Source: Frankiaceae bacterium (lineage in GTDB: Bacteria > Actinomycetota > Actinomycetes > BP-191). Taken from it: DNA of 64,000 bases. Below, in pieces: positions 1-13,869 of this stretch. How positions within the stretch are numbered: the first letter of the stretch is position 1; each line of letters opens with the position of its first letter. The notes beneath the pieces were generated by a model. It saw only the letters and a list, made by a program, of their open reading frames with translations, had not been told where the DNA came from and did not search any database. Location of the stretch: positions 142,575 through 206,574 of the forward strand of contig DATMES010000027.1 in assembly GCA_035556555.1 (NCBI GenBank). Direction: 5' to 3'. Position numbers and translations under genes: made by a program.

Positions 1-1
1 G

Positions 2-715
2 AAGCGAGCGGTGGAGTCGTTGCGCGCGGTGAAGGACGACGAGGAGATCGCGCTGCTGCGCGAGGCGTGCGCGGTCGCGGACAGGGCGTTCGCGCGGCTG
101 CTGCCGTCCTTGCGCCCTGGTCGTACGGAGAAGGAGGTCGGCCGCGAGCTCGAAGCCCTCATGCTGGAGGAGGGCGGGGACGGGCCTTCGTTCGAGACGA
201 TCGTCGCGTCGGGGCCCAACTCGGCCGTCCCGCACCACCGGCCGACCGAGCGGGTGCTGGAGGCGGGGGAGTTCGTCAAGCTCGACTTCGGCGCTCTCTA
301 CCGCGGCTACCACTCCGACATGACGCGCACCGTCGTGCTCGGCAAGGCCGCGGACTGGCAGCGCGAGGTGTACGCGCTCGTCGCGTCCGCGCAGGCGGCG
401 GGGCGTGCGGCGCTGGGGGTCGGCGCCGTTGCGGGTGACGTCGACAAGGCGGCGCGCGACGTCATCGACGCGGCAGGCCACGGTGACGACTACACGCACT
501 CGCTCGGGCACGGCGTCGGGCTCGAGATCCACGAGGCGCCGACGCTGCGCGTGGGCGCAACCGATACACTCGCCGACCGGACGCCGGTGACCGTGGAGCC
601 GGGCGTGTACCTCGCCGGCCGCGGCGGCGTCCGGATCGAGGACACGCTCGTCGTACGCGCCGGCGCGGACCCCGAGCTGCTGACGACGACGACCAAAGAC
701 CTCCTGGAGCTGTGA
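2..715 (+). CDS. pepQ: Xaa-Pro aminopeptidase / M24 metallopeptidase, 5' end cut off by window
   Basis: Dinuclear-metal peptidase of the M24 (creatinase fold) family, probably releasing proline-linked residues in the cytoplasm. The visible part is the catalytic domain. Metal ligands are recognisable: the two Asp of VKLDFG and HSDMTRT, His of [13 protein letters not shown], and the Glu residues of VTVEPGVYL and GVRIED. The frame is open to the window edge and the usual N-terminal creatinase-like domain is missing, so the true start lies upstream; GTG at 11 is probably internal. Its stop lies at the efp start. The order pepQ-efp-nusB-bldD is a familiar actinobacterial arrangement. Confidence 0.85.
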   Translation, partial: KRAVESLRAVKDDEEIALLREACAVADRAFARLLPSLRPGRTEKEVGRELEALMLEEGGDGPSFETIVASGPNSAVPHHRPTERVLEAGEFVKLDFGALYRGYHSDMTRTVVLGKAADWQREVYALVASAQAAGRAALGVGAVAGDVDKAARDVIDAAGHGDDYTHSLGHGVGLEIHEAPTLRVGATDTLADRTPVTVEPGVYLAGRGGVRIEDTLVVRAGADPELLTTTTKDLLEL

Positions 716-717
716 AA

Positions 718-1284
718 GTGGCCACGTCGAACGACCTGAAGAACGGCATGACGCTCGACCTCGGCGACGGGGACCTCTGGAACGTCGTGGAGTTCCAGCA
801 CGTGAAGCCCGGCAAGGGCGGGGCGTTCGTGCGGACGACGTTGAAGAACCTCAAGACCGGCAAGGTCGTCGACAAGACGTTCAACGCCGGCGTGAAGGTC
901 GAGGTCGCGGTCGTCGAGAAGCGCGAGATGTCGTTCCTCTACAAGGAGGGCGACGAGTACGTCTTCATGGACACGACGACGTACGACCAGCTGCACATCT
1001 CGCCCGAGGCCGTCGGCGACATGGCGACGTACCTGCTGGAGAACATGAACGCCAACGTCGCCATCCACGAGGGCATCGCGCTGTCCATCGAGCTGCCCGC
1101 GTCGGTCGAGCTCGTCATCGCGCAGACCGACCCCGGCGTGCAGGGCGACCGTTCGACCGGCGGCACCAAGCCGGCCACGCTGGAGACCGGCGGGCAGATC
1201 CAGGTGCCCCTGTTCGTGTCGACCGGCGAGAAGGTGCGCGTGGACACCCGCGACGGCCGCTACCTCGGGCGCGTGCAGTCGTAG
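718..1284 (+). CDS. efp: Elongation factor P
   Basis: Cytoplasmic translation factor (188 aa) that rescues ribosomes stalled on polyproline. It starts [14 protein letters not shown] and carries the three OB/KOW-like domains expected for this length. The tip loop reads [10 protein letters not shown]: the functional Lys is present, with PGKGG rather than the PGKGP common in actinobacteria. Two GTG codons (712, 718) are possible. I prefer 718 because homologues begin near ATSNDLKNG; 712 overlaps the upstream stop and would add two residues. The next 118 bp hold a dispersed repeat and then nusB. Confidence 0.95.
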   Translation: MATSNDLKNGMTLDLGDGDLWNVVEFQHVKPGKGGAFVRTTLKNLKTGKVVDKTFNAGVKVEVAVVEKREMSFLYKEGDEYVFMDTTTYDQLHISPEAVGDMATYLLENMNANVAIHEGIALSIELPASVELVIAQTDPGVQGDRSTGGTKPATLETGGQIQVPLFVSTGEKVRVDTRDGRYLGRVQS

Positions 1285-1340
1285 TTGAGCGCGTTGACTC
1301 CCGCCTCCGCCTCCGCCTCGGCTCGCACTCGCGCCGCGCT

Positions 1341-1392
1341 CGTTCTGTGAAGATCACCACGCTCGAGACCGGTTGCTGGACTGCACAGAACG
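1341..1392 (+). repeat. 52-bp dispersed repeat, copy 1
   Basis: Begins CGTTCTGTG and ends CACAGAACG, a perfect 9-bp terminal inverted repeat, with a core containing TGAAGATCACCACGC. It matches 32208-32259 (45 of 52 positions by eye) and the reverse strand of 18879-18930. Its right end lies 10 bp before the nusB ATG, so it may sit in the nusB leader. Confidence 0.85.
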
Positions 1393-1402
1393 TTCATGGG
1401 CG

Positions 1403-1816
1403 ATGAGCGCTCGGTCCAAGGCGCGGAAGCGGGCGCTGGACGTCCTCTACGAGGCGGAGCTGCGCGGCGACGACCCCATCGAGACGCTGGCGACGCGGCT
1501 GGCGCAGGCGGATCCGCCGATCTCGGAGTACGCCGTGACGCTCGTCGAGGGCGTCGTCGCCCACCGGGAGCGGATCGACGCGGTCCTCTCGGCGCTGGCG
1601 GGCGACTGGCCGCTGGAGCGGATGCCGGCGGTGGACCGCAACGTGCTGCGCATCGGGACGTACGAGCTGCTCTTCCGGGCCGACGAGATCCCGGAGGGCG
1701 TGGCGATCAGCGAGGCGGTCGAGCTCGCGACGGCGCTGTCGACCGACGACTCGCCGAAGTTCGTCAACGGCGTGCTTGCCCGCGTGGCCGCGGACCGAGC
1801 GTCCGCGTCCGAATAG
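1403..1816 (+). CDS. nusB: Transcription antitermination factor NusB
   Basis: All-helical RNA-binding protein (137 aa) that pairs with NusE/S10 on boxA of rRNA leaders. It begins SARSKARKRALDVLYEAE, and the conserved C-terminal FVNGVLARVA is present. ATG 1403 matches family N-termini; an upstream TTG at 1373 would read through the dispersed repeat and is less likely. It is the last gene of the pepQ-efp-nusB group and faces bldD convergently across about 100 bp. Confidence 0.95.
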   Translation: MSARSKARKRALDVLYEAELRGDDPIETLATRLAQADPPISEYAVTLVEGVVAHRERIDAVLSALAGDWPLERMPAVDRNVLRIGTYELLFRADEIPEGVAISEAVELATALSTDDSPKFVNGVLARVAADRASASE

Positions 1817-1862
1817 CCCCGCCTACGCACGACTGGTGACTGGCGACGCGGGACGAGCACGA

Positions 1863-1894
1863 ACTGGTGAGCGGCGACGTCGCTACTCACCAGT
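1863..1894. terminator. Inverted repeat between convergent nusB and bldD
   Basis: Arms ACTGGTGAG (1863-1871) and CTCACCAGT (1886-1894) enclose a GC-rich loop that can itself pair (GCGAC/GTCGC). It lies between convergent genes, so a bidirectional terminator is likely, although there is no T-tract. The right arm with its flank (TACTCACCAGTAAC) resembles the hairpin arm at 41253-41272 (TACTCACCGGTAAC). Confidence 0.5.
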
Positions 1895-1915
1895 AACCAC
1901 GGGACAGGCCCCGGG

Positions 1916-2413
1916 CTAGACCCCGACCTCGATGGAACGGCGGGCGTCGGGGTTGAGCACGCCCCACTGGATGAGCTGCTCGGTGAGCGCGCCGGGGGAG
2001 GCGTCGTAGATCACCGCGAGCGACCGGAGGTCCTCGTGGCGGATCGACAGGACGCGGCCGTTGTAGTCGCCGCGCTGGCTCTGGATCGTGGCGGCGTAGC
2101 GCGCGAGCGGCGCGGACTGCTCGACCGGCACGTGCGAGAGCTGCTCGAGGTCGATGACGAGCTTGGCGGACGCCTCCACGGGGGTGCCGGGGGAGATGCC
2201 CTCGGGGAGCAGCTCGTGGATCGGCACGTTGTAGAACTCGGCCAGCTCGGCGAGGCGCTGCACGGTCACGGCACGGTCGCCGCGCTCGTACGACCCCACG
2301 ACGACGGCCTTCCAGCGGCCGCGGGACTTCTCCTCGACGCCATGGAGGGACAGCCCCTGCTGGGTCCGGATCGCCCGGAGGCGAGAACCGAGGGCCTTCG
2401 CGTAGTCACTCAT
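1916..2413 (-). CDS. bldD: Developmental regulator BldD (c-di-GMP-responsive XRE repressor)
   Basis: 165 aa. The N-terminal helix-turn-helix domain (about residues 1-75) starts MSDYAKALGSRLRAIRTQQG and contains GSYERGDRAVTVQRLAELA. The C-terminal domain keeps the BldD c-di-GMP signature RGD-x8-RxxD (RGD, then RHED), so ligand binding should be intact. In Streptomyces, BldD dimerised by c-di-GMP represses sporulation genes and its own gene. ATG 2413 matches family starts; the longer frame upstream has no homologous look. A BldD-box-like palindrome lies at 2576-2590. Confidence 0.95.
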   Translation of the reverse strand: MSDYAKALGSRLRAIRTQQGLSLHGVEEKSRGRWKAVVVGSYERGDRAVTVQRLAELAEFYNVPIHELLPEGISPGTPVEASAKLVIDLEQLSHVPVEQSAPLARYAATIQSQRGDYNGRVLSIRHEDLRSLAVIYDASPGALTEQLIQWGVLNPDARRSIEVGV

Positions 2414-2575
2414 CGTGCCGGCTCCTGTCGCTGGGTCCCGGCTGACGCCGGGGCCGAACAACGCGGACGCCGGTCTCACCACTCGCTCCTCCGGAGGCCG
2501 CCCCTCACGGGGCGTGGTGACCGCTTACGGTCTCCGGGATCACAGCGTCGGCCGCGCCATCCCACTGCTGGGACG

Positions 2576-2590
2576 GTTACACGGAGTAAC
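2576..2590. promoter_or_regulatory. Candidate BldD box
   Basis: GTTACACGGAGTAAC is an inverted repeat. It fits the published BldD consensus (nTnACnC[A/T]GnGTnAn) at every fixed position except the central one, where G replaces A/T. It lies in the bldD-pyrR intergenic region, 163 bp before the bldD start, so BldD autoregulation is likely; it could also affect pyrR. Confidence 0.6.
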
Positions 2591-2689
2591 GGTAAGGCCC
2601 CGGAGCGGCGTGGTCAAGCGAAACGCCGTAACTCGCCGTGTTCCCCGGGTCGCGCGGACCGGCTGGTACGCTCCCCCCGTCCGAACTCC

Positions 2690-4296
<1,607 letters not shown>

Positions 4297-4300
<4 letters not shown>

Positions 4301-5565
4301 GCCGGGACTGGCTGATCAAGGGCGAGACCGACTACCTGATCTCCGACGGCGTCATCGCCGAGGTCGGGCAGGGCCTGACTTCCGCAGGGGCGCAGGTGAT
4401 CCAGGCCGACGGGCTGGTCGCGCTGCCCGGCCTCGTGGACCTGCACACGCACCTGCGCGAGCCTGGCCGCGAGGACGCCGAGACGGTCGAGACGGGGACG
4501 GCCGCCGCGGCGCTGGGCGGCTTCACCGCCGTCCACGCGATGGCCAACACGGACCCCGTCGCCGACGTCGCGGGCGTCGTCGAGCAGGTCTGGCGGCTCG
4601 GGCGTGACGCCGGGCACTGCGCCGTCCACCCCGTCGGTGCCGTCACGCTCGGGCTGGAGGGCAAGGCGCTGGCCGAGCTGGGCGCGATGGCCGACAGCGC
4701 GGCGCGGGTGCGGGTGTTCTCCGACGACGGCAAGTGCGTCTCGGACGCGGGGCTGATGCGCCGCGCGCTGGAGTACGTCAAGGCGTTCGACGGCGTCATC
4801 GCGCAGCACGCCCAGGAGCCCTCGCTGACGCAGGGCGCGCAGATGCACGAGGGCGTCGTCTCGGCGAGGCTCGGGCTCGCCGGCTGGCCCGCGGCGGCGG
4901 AGGAGTCGGTCATCGCGCGCGACTGTCTGCTCGCGGCGCACACCGGCAGCAGGCTGCACGTCTGCCACGTCTCGACGGCGGGCTCCGTCGAGCTGATCCG
5001 CTGGGCCAAGTCGAAGGGCTGGCGGGTCACGGCCGAGGTCACGCCCCACCACCTGCTGCTGACGGACGACCTGGCGGAGACGTACGACCCGCTGTTCAAG
5101 GTCAATCCCCCGCTGCGCACTCAGGAGGACGTGCAGGCGCTGCGCGAGGCGCTCGCCGACGGCACGATCGACGCGGTCGCCACCGACCACGCGCCGCACG
5201 CGCTGGAGGACAAGGAGACCGAGTGGGGGTGCGCGGCGTTCGGGATGCTCGGCCTCGAGACCGCTCTCTCCGTGGTGATCCAGACCATGGTCGAGCCCGG
5301 GCTCATGACGTGGGACGACGTGGCCGACCGGATGTCGTACCGCCCCGCCCGCATCGGCGGGCTCCGTGACCAGGGCGTCGCGCTGACCGTCGGCGCGCCG
5401 GCCAACCTCACGCTCGTCGACCCCGCCGCCCGCTGGACCGTCGACCCGCACGCGCTCGCCTCCAAGTCGACCAACACGCCGTACGCCGCCAGGACGCTGC
5501 CCGGCAGGGTCGTCGCCACCTTCTTGAAGGGCCGCGCGACGGTGCTGGACGGGAAGCTCGCGTGA
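4297..5565 (+). CDS. pyrC: Dihydroorotase
   Basis: Zinc amidohydrolase that cyclises carbamoyl aspartate to dihydroorotate (422 aa). Metal motif [10 protein letters not shown] near residue 50, HVCHVS and VTPHHLLL with the later His ligands, and the catalytic Asp in ATDHAPH near residue 295. Class I (long) type. ATG 4297 lies within the ATGA overlap with the pyrB stop; the stop overlaps the next gene by 4 bp. Confidence 0.96.
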
Positions 5566-7178
5566 CGCGCACCCTGCTCGTCCTCGGCCTGCTGGTGGCG
5601 TTCCTCGGCTGCCTCGCGCTGATGCGGCGCGGCTGGAGGCGCCGCGCCGCGCGGCACGCCGCCCTCCCCGCACTGCCGCAGCCGCCTGAGGTGCTGGGCG
5701 ACGACGTCGTACCGCCGCTCGACGGGCTCTACCTCGGCACCACCGAGGCAGGCCACTGGCTCGAACGCATCGCCGCCCAGGGCCTCGGCGGCCGCGCGAA
5801 GGCCAGGCTGCGGCTCGTCCCCGAGGGCATGGTCGTGGTGCGGGAGGGGGAGCCGGACGCGTTCGTGCCGCGAGCCGACCTGCTCGGCGCCGTCGTCAGA
5901 AACGCGCAGGCCGGCAAGTGGGTCGGCGAGGGCGGCGTGCTCATCGTGACGTGGCGGCTGGGCGACGTGACCGTGGACAGCGGCTTCCGCGCCGTGGACC
6001 ACTCGGTGCACGCGCAGTGGGCTGCCGCACTCGCGCCGCGGACACCGGTGGCGGCTGTCCCGCTCGTCGGCCGCGCGGTCGCCCCGGCGCTGCTCGTGCT
6101 GGAGGACGGACGGTCGTTCACCGGGGAGGCGTACGGCACGGTCGGCGAGACGTTCGGCGAGGCGGTCTTCAACACCGGCATGACCGGCTACCAGGAGACG
6201 CTGACCGACCCGTCGTACCACCGGCAGGTCGTCGTCCAGACCGCGCCGCACATCGGCAACACGGGCGTCAACGCGTACGACGACGAGTCGGGCCGCATCT
6301 GGGTCGCCGGGTACGTCGTCCGCGACCCCGCCCGCGTCTCCTCCTCGTGGCGCGCCGAGCGCGGCCTCGACGCCGAGCTCAAGCGGCACGGCATCGTCGG
6401 CATCGGCGGCGTCGACACCCGCGCGGTGACCCGCCACCTGCGCGACAAGGGCGCGATGCGTTGCGCGGTGTCGAGCACGGGCGAGTCGGCCGACGAGGTG
6501 CTGGCGAAGGTGCTCGCGTCGCCGTCGATGGCCGGCGCCGACCTCGCCCGTGAGGTCTCGACGACGCAGCCTTACGTCGTGCCGGCCCAGGGGGAGAAGC
6601 GGTTCCGGGTCACGGCGCTCGACCTCGGCATGAAGCGGTCGATCCCCGCGTACCTCGCGTACAACGGCTGCGAGGTCACCGTCCTGCCCGCCACCGCGAC
6701 CGCGGCCGACATCCTCGCCACGGACCCCGACGGGGTCTTCCTGTCGAACGGCCCCGGCGACCCCGCCGCCACCGGCTACGCCGTCGAGGCGCTGCGCGGC
6801 GTGCTCGGCCAGCGTCCCGTCTTCGGCATCTGCCTCGGCCACCAGCTACTGGGCAGGGCGCTGGGGCTGGGGACGTACAAGCTGACGTTCGGGCACCGGG
6901 GGGTCAACCAGCCGGTCCAGGACGTGCACACCCGGCAGGTCGCGATCACCAGCCACAACCACGGCTTCGCGGTGGCGATGCCGGAGTCGCCGGTGACGCC
7001 GTTCGGCCGCGTCGAGGTCAGCCACGTCGACCTCAACGACGGCGTCGTGGAGGGTCTGCGCTGCCTCGACGTGCCGGCGTTCTCGGCGCAGTTCCACCCC
7101 GAAGCGGCGGCGGGGCCACACGACTCGACGGGGCTGTTCACGCGCTTCGCCGACCTGATGGCGGGAGTGCGCGTATGA
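5562..7178 (+). CDS. carA: Membrane-anchored fusion: conserved membrane protein plus carbamoyl-phosphate synthase small subunit
   Basis: 538 aa, versus about 370-380 for CarA alone. Residues 1-~165 start with one membrane helix ([18 protein letters not shown]), an RR-rich stop and a soluble domain, like the separate membrane protein lying between pyrC and carA in mycobacteria. CarA starts near [16 protein letters not shown], with no stop in between. The glutaminase domain is complete: nucleophile Cys in [11 protein letters not shown] and His/Glu in [11 protein letters not shown]. An internal GTG in LLVLEDG could start a separate CarA, but I see no ribosome site. It supplies ammonia to CarB. 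Confidence 0.88.
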   Translation: MTRTLLVLGLLVAFLGCLALMRRGWRRRAARHAALPALPQPPEVLGDDVVPPLDGLYLGTTEAGHWLERIAAQGLGGRAKARLRLVPEGMVVVREGEPDAFVPRADLLGAVVRNAQAGKWVGEGGVLIVTWRLGDVTVDSGFRAVDHSVHAQWAAALAPRTPVAAVPLVGRAVAPALLVLEDGRSFTGEAYGTVGETFGEAVFNTGMTGYQETLTDPSYHRQVVVQTAPHIGNTGVNAYDDESGRIWVAGYVVRDPARVSSSWRAERGLDAELKRHGIVGIGGVDTRAVTRHLRDKGAMRCAVSSTGESADEVLAKVLASPSMAGADLAREVSTTQPYVVPAQGEKRFRVTALDLGMKRSIPAYLAYNGCEVTVLPATATAADILATDPDGVFLSNGPGDPAATGYAVEALRGVLGQRPVFGICLGHQLLGRALGLGTYKLTFGHRGVNQPVQDVHTRQVAITSHNHGFAVAMPESPVTPFGRVEVSHVDLNDGVVEGLRCLDVPAFSAQFHPEAAAGPHDSTGLFTRFADLMAGVRV

Positions 7179-7534
7179 AGCCGGGGATGCGCGAGCTCGG
7201 CGTCGTCACGCTGTCCGGCGAACGCCCCGAACGCACGCCCGAGCAGCAGGCACAGGCCGACGCGGCCATGACGCTGCTGCGCGAGGAGGTCGAGCGGATG
7301 GCGGCGCTGCGCGCCGAGTTCGCGACCGAACGCTCGCACGGCGCCCCCGCCACCCCGAAGCCGCGGCTCGACGCCATGGCGGCGCGGCTGGAAGGCGCCT
7401 GCAGGTTCGCGCTGCGGATGGGCCTGGTGACGCCGAACGAAGCGCGCGAGATATGGCACGAGGCCGCGCAGGCAGGCTTGCACGACCGGCCCCGCCCGGG
7501 GACGGACGACGAGGTCCGAGGAGGACACGAGTGA
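7175..7534 (+). CDS. Uncharacterised small soluble protein in the pyr operon
   Basis: 119 aa. I do not recognise a family. Predicted features are helices rich in Ala, Arg and Glu (REEVERMAALRAEFATERS), no signal peptide and no membrane segment. The ATG overlaps the carA stop (ATGA) and its own stop overlaps the next start (GTGA), so it is translated as part of the operon. Its place between carA and carB is unusual, since these normally sit side by side. Function unknown. Confidence 0.65.
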   Translation: MKPGMRELGVVTLSGERPERTPEQQAQADAAMTLLREEVERMAALRAEFATERSHGAPATPKPRLDAMAARLEGACRFALRMGLVTPNEAREIWHEAAQAGLHDRPRPGTDDEVRGGHE

Positions 7535-7752
7535 CGACGCACGGCACGCACGACGGATCGGCTGTCGAGGCTCACGAGGCCGCGGCGCACGACGACCACG
7601 ACGACCACGGCGGCGGGCACGGCCACGGCGCCGACCCGAACGCCGGCGTCCTGCGCGGCGAGGCCCCGACCTCCGCGTGGCTCGTCACGACCACGGTCAT
7701 CGCCCTGGTCACGATCGCCGCGTGCGTCTGGCTCGCCGTCCGGATCGGCTGA
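7531..7752 (+). CDS. His-rich single-pass membrane protein
   Basis: 73 aa. The first ~33 residues hold eight His (including AAHDDHDDHGGGHGHG), followed by one membrane helix (AWLVTTTVIALVTIAACVWLAV) near the C-terminus. The tail suggests divalent-metal binding (zinc, nickel, copper), by inference only. The start is GTG 7531 in a GTGA overlap with the previous gene; a frame opening further upstream is antisense-like and less likely. Family not recognised. Confidence 0.65.
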   Translation: MTTHGTHDGSAVEAHEAAAHDDHDDHGGGHGHGADPNAGVLRGEAPTSAWLVTTTVIALVTIAACVWLAVRIG

Positions 7753-7780
7753 GTCTTGGCTCCTACCTTGGGTGCGGGGC

Positions 7781-7846
7781 GGGGGCGGGGACCCCGCTCG
7801 CTAGGGCTCCTTCGTCGCTTTAGTCGCTCGCGGGGCCCCCGCCCCC
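7781..7846 (+). repeat. Long hairpin with conserved 28-nt loop, copy 1
   Basis: Arms 7781-7797 (GGGGGCGGGGACCCCGC) and 7830-7846 pair with one mismatch. Positions 7800-7827 (GCTAGGGC...CGTCGCT...GTCGC) match the loop of the metK hairpin (21231-21258) at 23 of 28 positions, although the stems differ. A 10-bp direct repeat CTTGGGTGCG (7767-7776, 7856-7865) flanks the hairpin, which could be a target-site duplication. It lies just before carB and may attenuate it. Confidence 0.65.
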
Positions 7847-7870
7847 GTCCCTCCTCTTGGGTGCGCGCCC

Positions 7871-11082
<3,212 letters not shown>

Positions 11083-11083
<1 letters not shown>

Positions 11084-11937
11084 TGCCGCCGGTCCAGGTC
11101 CTCGGCGAGGTGCTGTCCGTCAAGAAGATGGGCGCGTACCTCCACATGACGATCGCCGCCCCCGGCATCGCCGAGCAGGTACGGCCAGGCCACTTCGTCG
11201 CGGTCGGCGTCGGCGGTCCGGAGACGTCGATGCTGCTGCGCAGGGCGTTCAGCATCTTCGCGGCGAGCGAGCGAGGGATGTACGGCGGCACCGTCGAGTT
11301 CGTGTTCGCGGTGCACGGCAAGGGCACCGAGTGGCTGGCGCGGCGGCGGCAGGGCGACCCGGTCGACGTGGTGGGGCCGCTGGGGAGGCCGTTCAAGCTG
11401 CCGAAGGACCCCGTGACCTGCACCCTGGTGGGTGGCGGCTACGGCACCGCGCCGCTGTTCGGGCTCGCGGAGACGCTGCGCGCCAAGGGATGCAGGGTCG
11501 ACTTCGTGGTCGGGGCGGCGACGTCCGAACGTCTCTTCGGTGCGCTGGAGGCCAAGCGCATCTCGTCGTCGGTGGCGTTCACGACCGACGACGGGTCGGC
11601 GGGGGAGCAGGGGCGCGTGAGCGACGTGCTGCCCGAGGTGCTGGAGCGTACGCAGAGCGACCTCGTCTACGCCTGCGGGCCGATGGGGATGCTCCGCGCG
11701 GTCGCCGAGATCGCCGCCGCGCACGGCATCCCGAGCCAGGTGGCGGTCGAGGAGTCGATGGCCTGCGGCATCGGCGTGTGCATGACCTGCGTGCTGCCCG
11801 TACGAGGTGACGACGGCGTGACGCGGATGGCGCGGTCGTGCGTGGAGGGGCCTGTGTTCATGGGCGAGCAGCTGCGCTGGGACGCGATCGGCACCGTGCC
11901 GGCCGACTGCCTCGGCGCGCCGGTGGCGGTGCACTGA
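11083..11937 (+). CDS. pyrK: Dihydroorotate dehydrogenase electron-transfer subunit PyrK
   Basis: 284 aa. FAD/NAD-binding and [2Fe-2S] subunit of class 1B dihydroorotate dehydrogenase, passing electrons from PyrD to NAD+. FAD-binding barrel with LLRRAFSIF, NAD-binding segment LVGGGYGTAPLFGLAE, YACGPMGML, and a C-terminal cluster motif MACGIGVCMTC followed by RSCVEGPVF. ATG 11083 shares a base with the carB stop. Most well-known actinobacteria use a quinone-linked class 2 enzyme instead, so this subunit is notable. Confidence 0.94.
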
Positions 11938-11964
11938 TGGTCGCCTTGCGCGCTGCTGCCGCAC

Positions 11965-12024
11965 TTCGTGATCTTGGCAATGTTCGTGCTGCCCGGCGGA
12001 CCGAAACATCACCAAGATCACGAA
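11965..12024. repeat. 60-bp palindromic repeat, copy A
   Basis: TTCGTGATCTTGG (11965-11977) pairs perfectly with CCAAGATCACGAA (12012-12024), with further pairing inside (AATGTT/AACAT) and a GCCCGG loop. It is the same length and layout as 12076-12135, 28199-28258 and 42684-42743. It lies between pyrK and pyrD. Confidence 0.85.
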
Positions 12025-12075
12025 GCGCGGGACTCGGCCCGACACGGGCGGTGCCGGCCTTGCGCGCGCGCCGAA

Positions 12076-12135
12076 CTCGTGATCTTGGTTGCGTTTGTGC
12101 TGCCCGGCCGACACGAACGTCGCCAAGATCACGAA
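12076..12135. repeat. 60-bp palindromic repeat, copy B
   Basis: TCGTGATCTTGG (12077-12088) pairs with CCAAGATCACGA (12123-12134), separated by GCCCGG-centred sequence. It lies 51 bp after copy A and ends 25 bp before the pyrD ATG. The tandem pair A/B fills most of the 223-bp pyrK-pyrD gap, where I see nothing else apart from a weak GGAAGG ribosome site. Confidence 0.85.
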
Positions 12136-12160
12136 AAGCGGTACCGGAAGGCGGCGCGGC

Positions 12161-13180
12161 ATGAGCGAGACCGTCACCACCGTCCAGGTGCCGCGGCACG
12201 AGCCGGCGCCGCTCGGCATCGACCTGTCCACGCGCCTGGCGGGCGTCTACTTCCCGAACCCCGTCTTCACCGCCTCCGGCTGCGCCGCCGCGGGGCAGGA
12301 GCTCGGGCAGTTCTTCGACGTCTCGCGGCTCGGCGCGATGGTCACGAAGTCGATCATGATGGAGCCGCGCAGCGGCCGCCCGACCCCGCGCATGGCCGAG
12401 ACCCCCAGCGGCATGCTCAACTCGATCGGCCTGCAGGGGCCCGGCATCGAGACGTTCCTCCAGCGCGACCTGCCGTGGCTGCACGAGCGCGGCGCGCGCA
12501 CCGTCGTGTCCATCGCGGGCTCGACGGTCGAGGAGTACGTCCGCCTGGCCCAGCGGCTGCGCGGCCGCCCTGGCCTGACGATGCTCGAGGTCAACATCTC
12601 CTGCCCGAACGTCGAGGACCGCGGCAAGGTCTTCGCCTGTGACGCGGCGGCCGCCGCCGACGTCGTCAGCGCCGTACGCCGCGTCTCCTCGGTGCCGGTC
12701 TTCGCGAAGCTCTCGCCCGACGTCACCGACATCGTCGCCATCGCGCGGTCGGTCGTGGACGCGGGCGCCGACGGCCTGTCGATGATCAACACGCTGCTCG
12801 GCATGGCCATCGACACCAAGACGATGCGGCCCGTCCTCGCGGGCGTCACCGGCGGCCTCTCCGGCCCTGCCATCAGGCCTGTCGCGGTCCGCTGCGTCTA
12901 CCAGGTGCACGCCGCGATGCCGGAGGTGCCGATCCTCGGCATGGGCGGGATCCGTACGGGCACCGACGCGCTGGAGTTCCTGCTCGCCGGCGCCTCCGCG
13001 GTGTCGGTGGGGACCGCGGTCTTCGGCGACCCGAACGCTCCCATGCGGATCATCGACGAGCTGCGTACGGCGCTGTCCGAACGCGGCATCACCGACCTCA
13101 CCGACGTCGTCGGGCGCGCCCACCGCGCCCCCGAGCCCCACATCCCCGAAGGACCAGAACCGGAGGCAGGCAACCCGTGA
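12161..13180 (+). CDS. pyrD: Dihydroorotate dehydrogenase, class 1B catalytic subunit
   Basis: 339 aa FMN barrel oxidising dihydroorotate to orotate in the cytoplasm. The catalytic Cys lies in LEVNISCPNVEDRGK, diagnostic of class 1; FMN loops are GMGGIRTGTDALEFLLAGA and SVGTAVFGDP. The pairing with PyrK supports the NAD-dependent heterotetramer. ATG 12161 follows GGAAGG. A ~35-residue C-terminal tail rich in Pro and Glu is longer than usual. The pyrF GTG overlaps its stop. Confidence 0.95.
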   Translation: MSETVTTVQVPRHEPAPLGIDLSTRLAGVYFPNPVFTASGCAAAGQELGQFFDVSRLGAMVTKSIMMEPRSGRPTPRMAETPSGMLNSIGLQGPGIETFLQRDLPWLHERGARTVVSIAGSTVEEYVRLAQRLRGRPGLTMLEVNISCPNVEDRGKVFACDAAAAADVVSAVRRVSSVPVFAKLSPDVTDIVAIARSVVDAGADGLSMINTLLGMAIDTKTMRPVLAGVTGGLSGPAIRPVAVRCVYQVHAAMPEVPILGMGGIRTGTDALEFLLAGASAVSVGTAVFGDPNAPMRIIDELRTALSERGITDLTDVVGRAHRAPEPHIPEGPEPEAGNP

Positions 13181-13869
13181 GCCCAGCACCGATCGCCGTC
13201 GCCCTCGACGCCCCCGACGTCGAGACCGCCGCCCGCTGGGCCAACGCGGTGCAGCGGTACGTGTCGGTGCTGAAGGTGGGGCTGGAGCTGTTCTGCCGGC
13301 ACGGGCCCGACGTCGTCAACGTCGTCCGCGGCGGCACGGGCCTGGACCTGTTCCTCGACCTCAAGCTGCACGACATCCCCAACACCGTGGCCGGCGCGGC
13401 GAAGAGCGTGGCGCGGCTGAAGCCGGCGTACCTCACGGTCCACGCCAGCGGCGGCCGCGACATGGTGCGCGCCGCGGTGGAGGCCGCCCCCGACGTGAAG
13501 ATCGCGGCGGTGACGCTGCTGACGAGCATCGACGAGCACGCGCTGCGGGTCATGGGTGTGGACCAGGAGCCGCGCGACGTCGTGCTGCGCCTCGCGTCGG
13601 TCGCGGTCGGGGCCGGCGCACGGGCGATCGTCTGCAGCCCGCACGAGGTCGCCGCCGTCCGCGCCGAGGTCGGCGAGGGGATCACGCTCATCACCCCCGG
13701 CGTACGTCTCGAGGGCGGCGACGCGCAGGACCAGGCGCGCGTCGCGACGCCCGCCCGCGCGCTCGCCGACGGCGCCGACCTGCTCGTCATCGGCCGCCCG
13801 ATCACCGGCGCGGCCGACCCCGGTGCCGCCGCCGCCGCGATCGCCGCGGACCTCGCGCCCGTGGGCTGA
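13177..13869 (+). CDS. pyrF: Orotidine 5'-phosphate decarboxylase, type 1
   Basis: 230 aa. Forms UMP from OMP. The catalytic Lys/Asp array is in FLDLKLHDIPNTV, with the C-terminal phosphate loop LLVIGRPITGA. Length and motif place it in the type 1 family (Bacillus, E. coli) rather than the longer type 2 common in mycobacteria and streptomycetes. GTG 13177 overlaps the pyrD stop. It is the last pyr gene; pyrE is not in the window. Confidence 0.95.
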   Translation: MSPAPIAVALDAPDVETAARWANAVQRYVSVLKVGLELFCRHGPDVVNVVRGGTGLDLFLDLKLHDIPNTVAGAAKSVARLKPAYLTVHASGGRDMVRAAVEAAPDVKIAAVTLLTSIDEHALRVMGVDQEPRDVVLRLASVAVGAGARAIVCSPHEVAAVRAEVGEGITLITPGVRLEGGDAQDQARVATPARALADGADLLVIGRPITGAADPGAAAAAIAADLAPVG

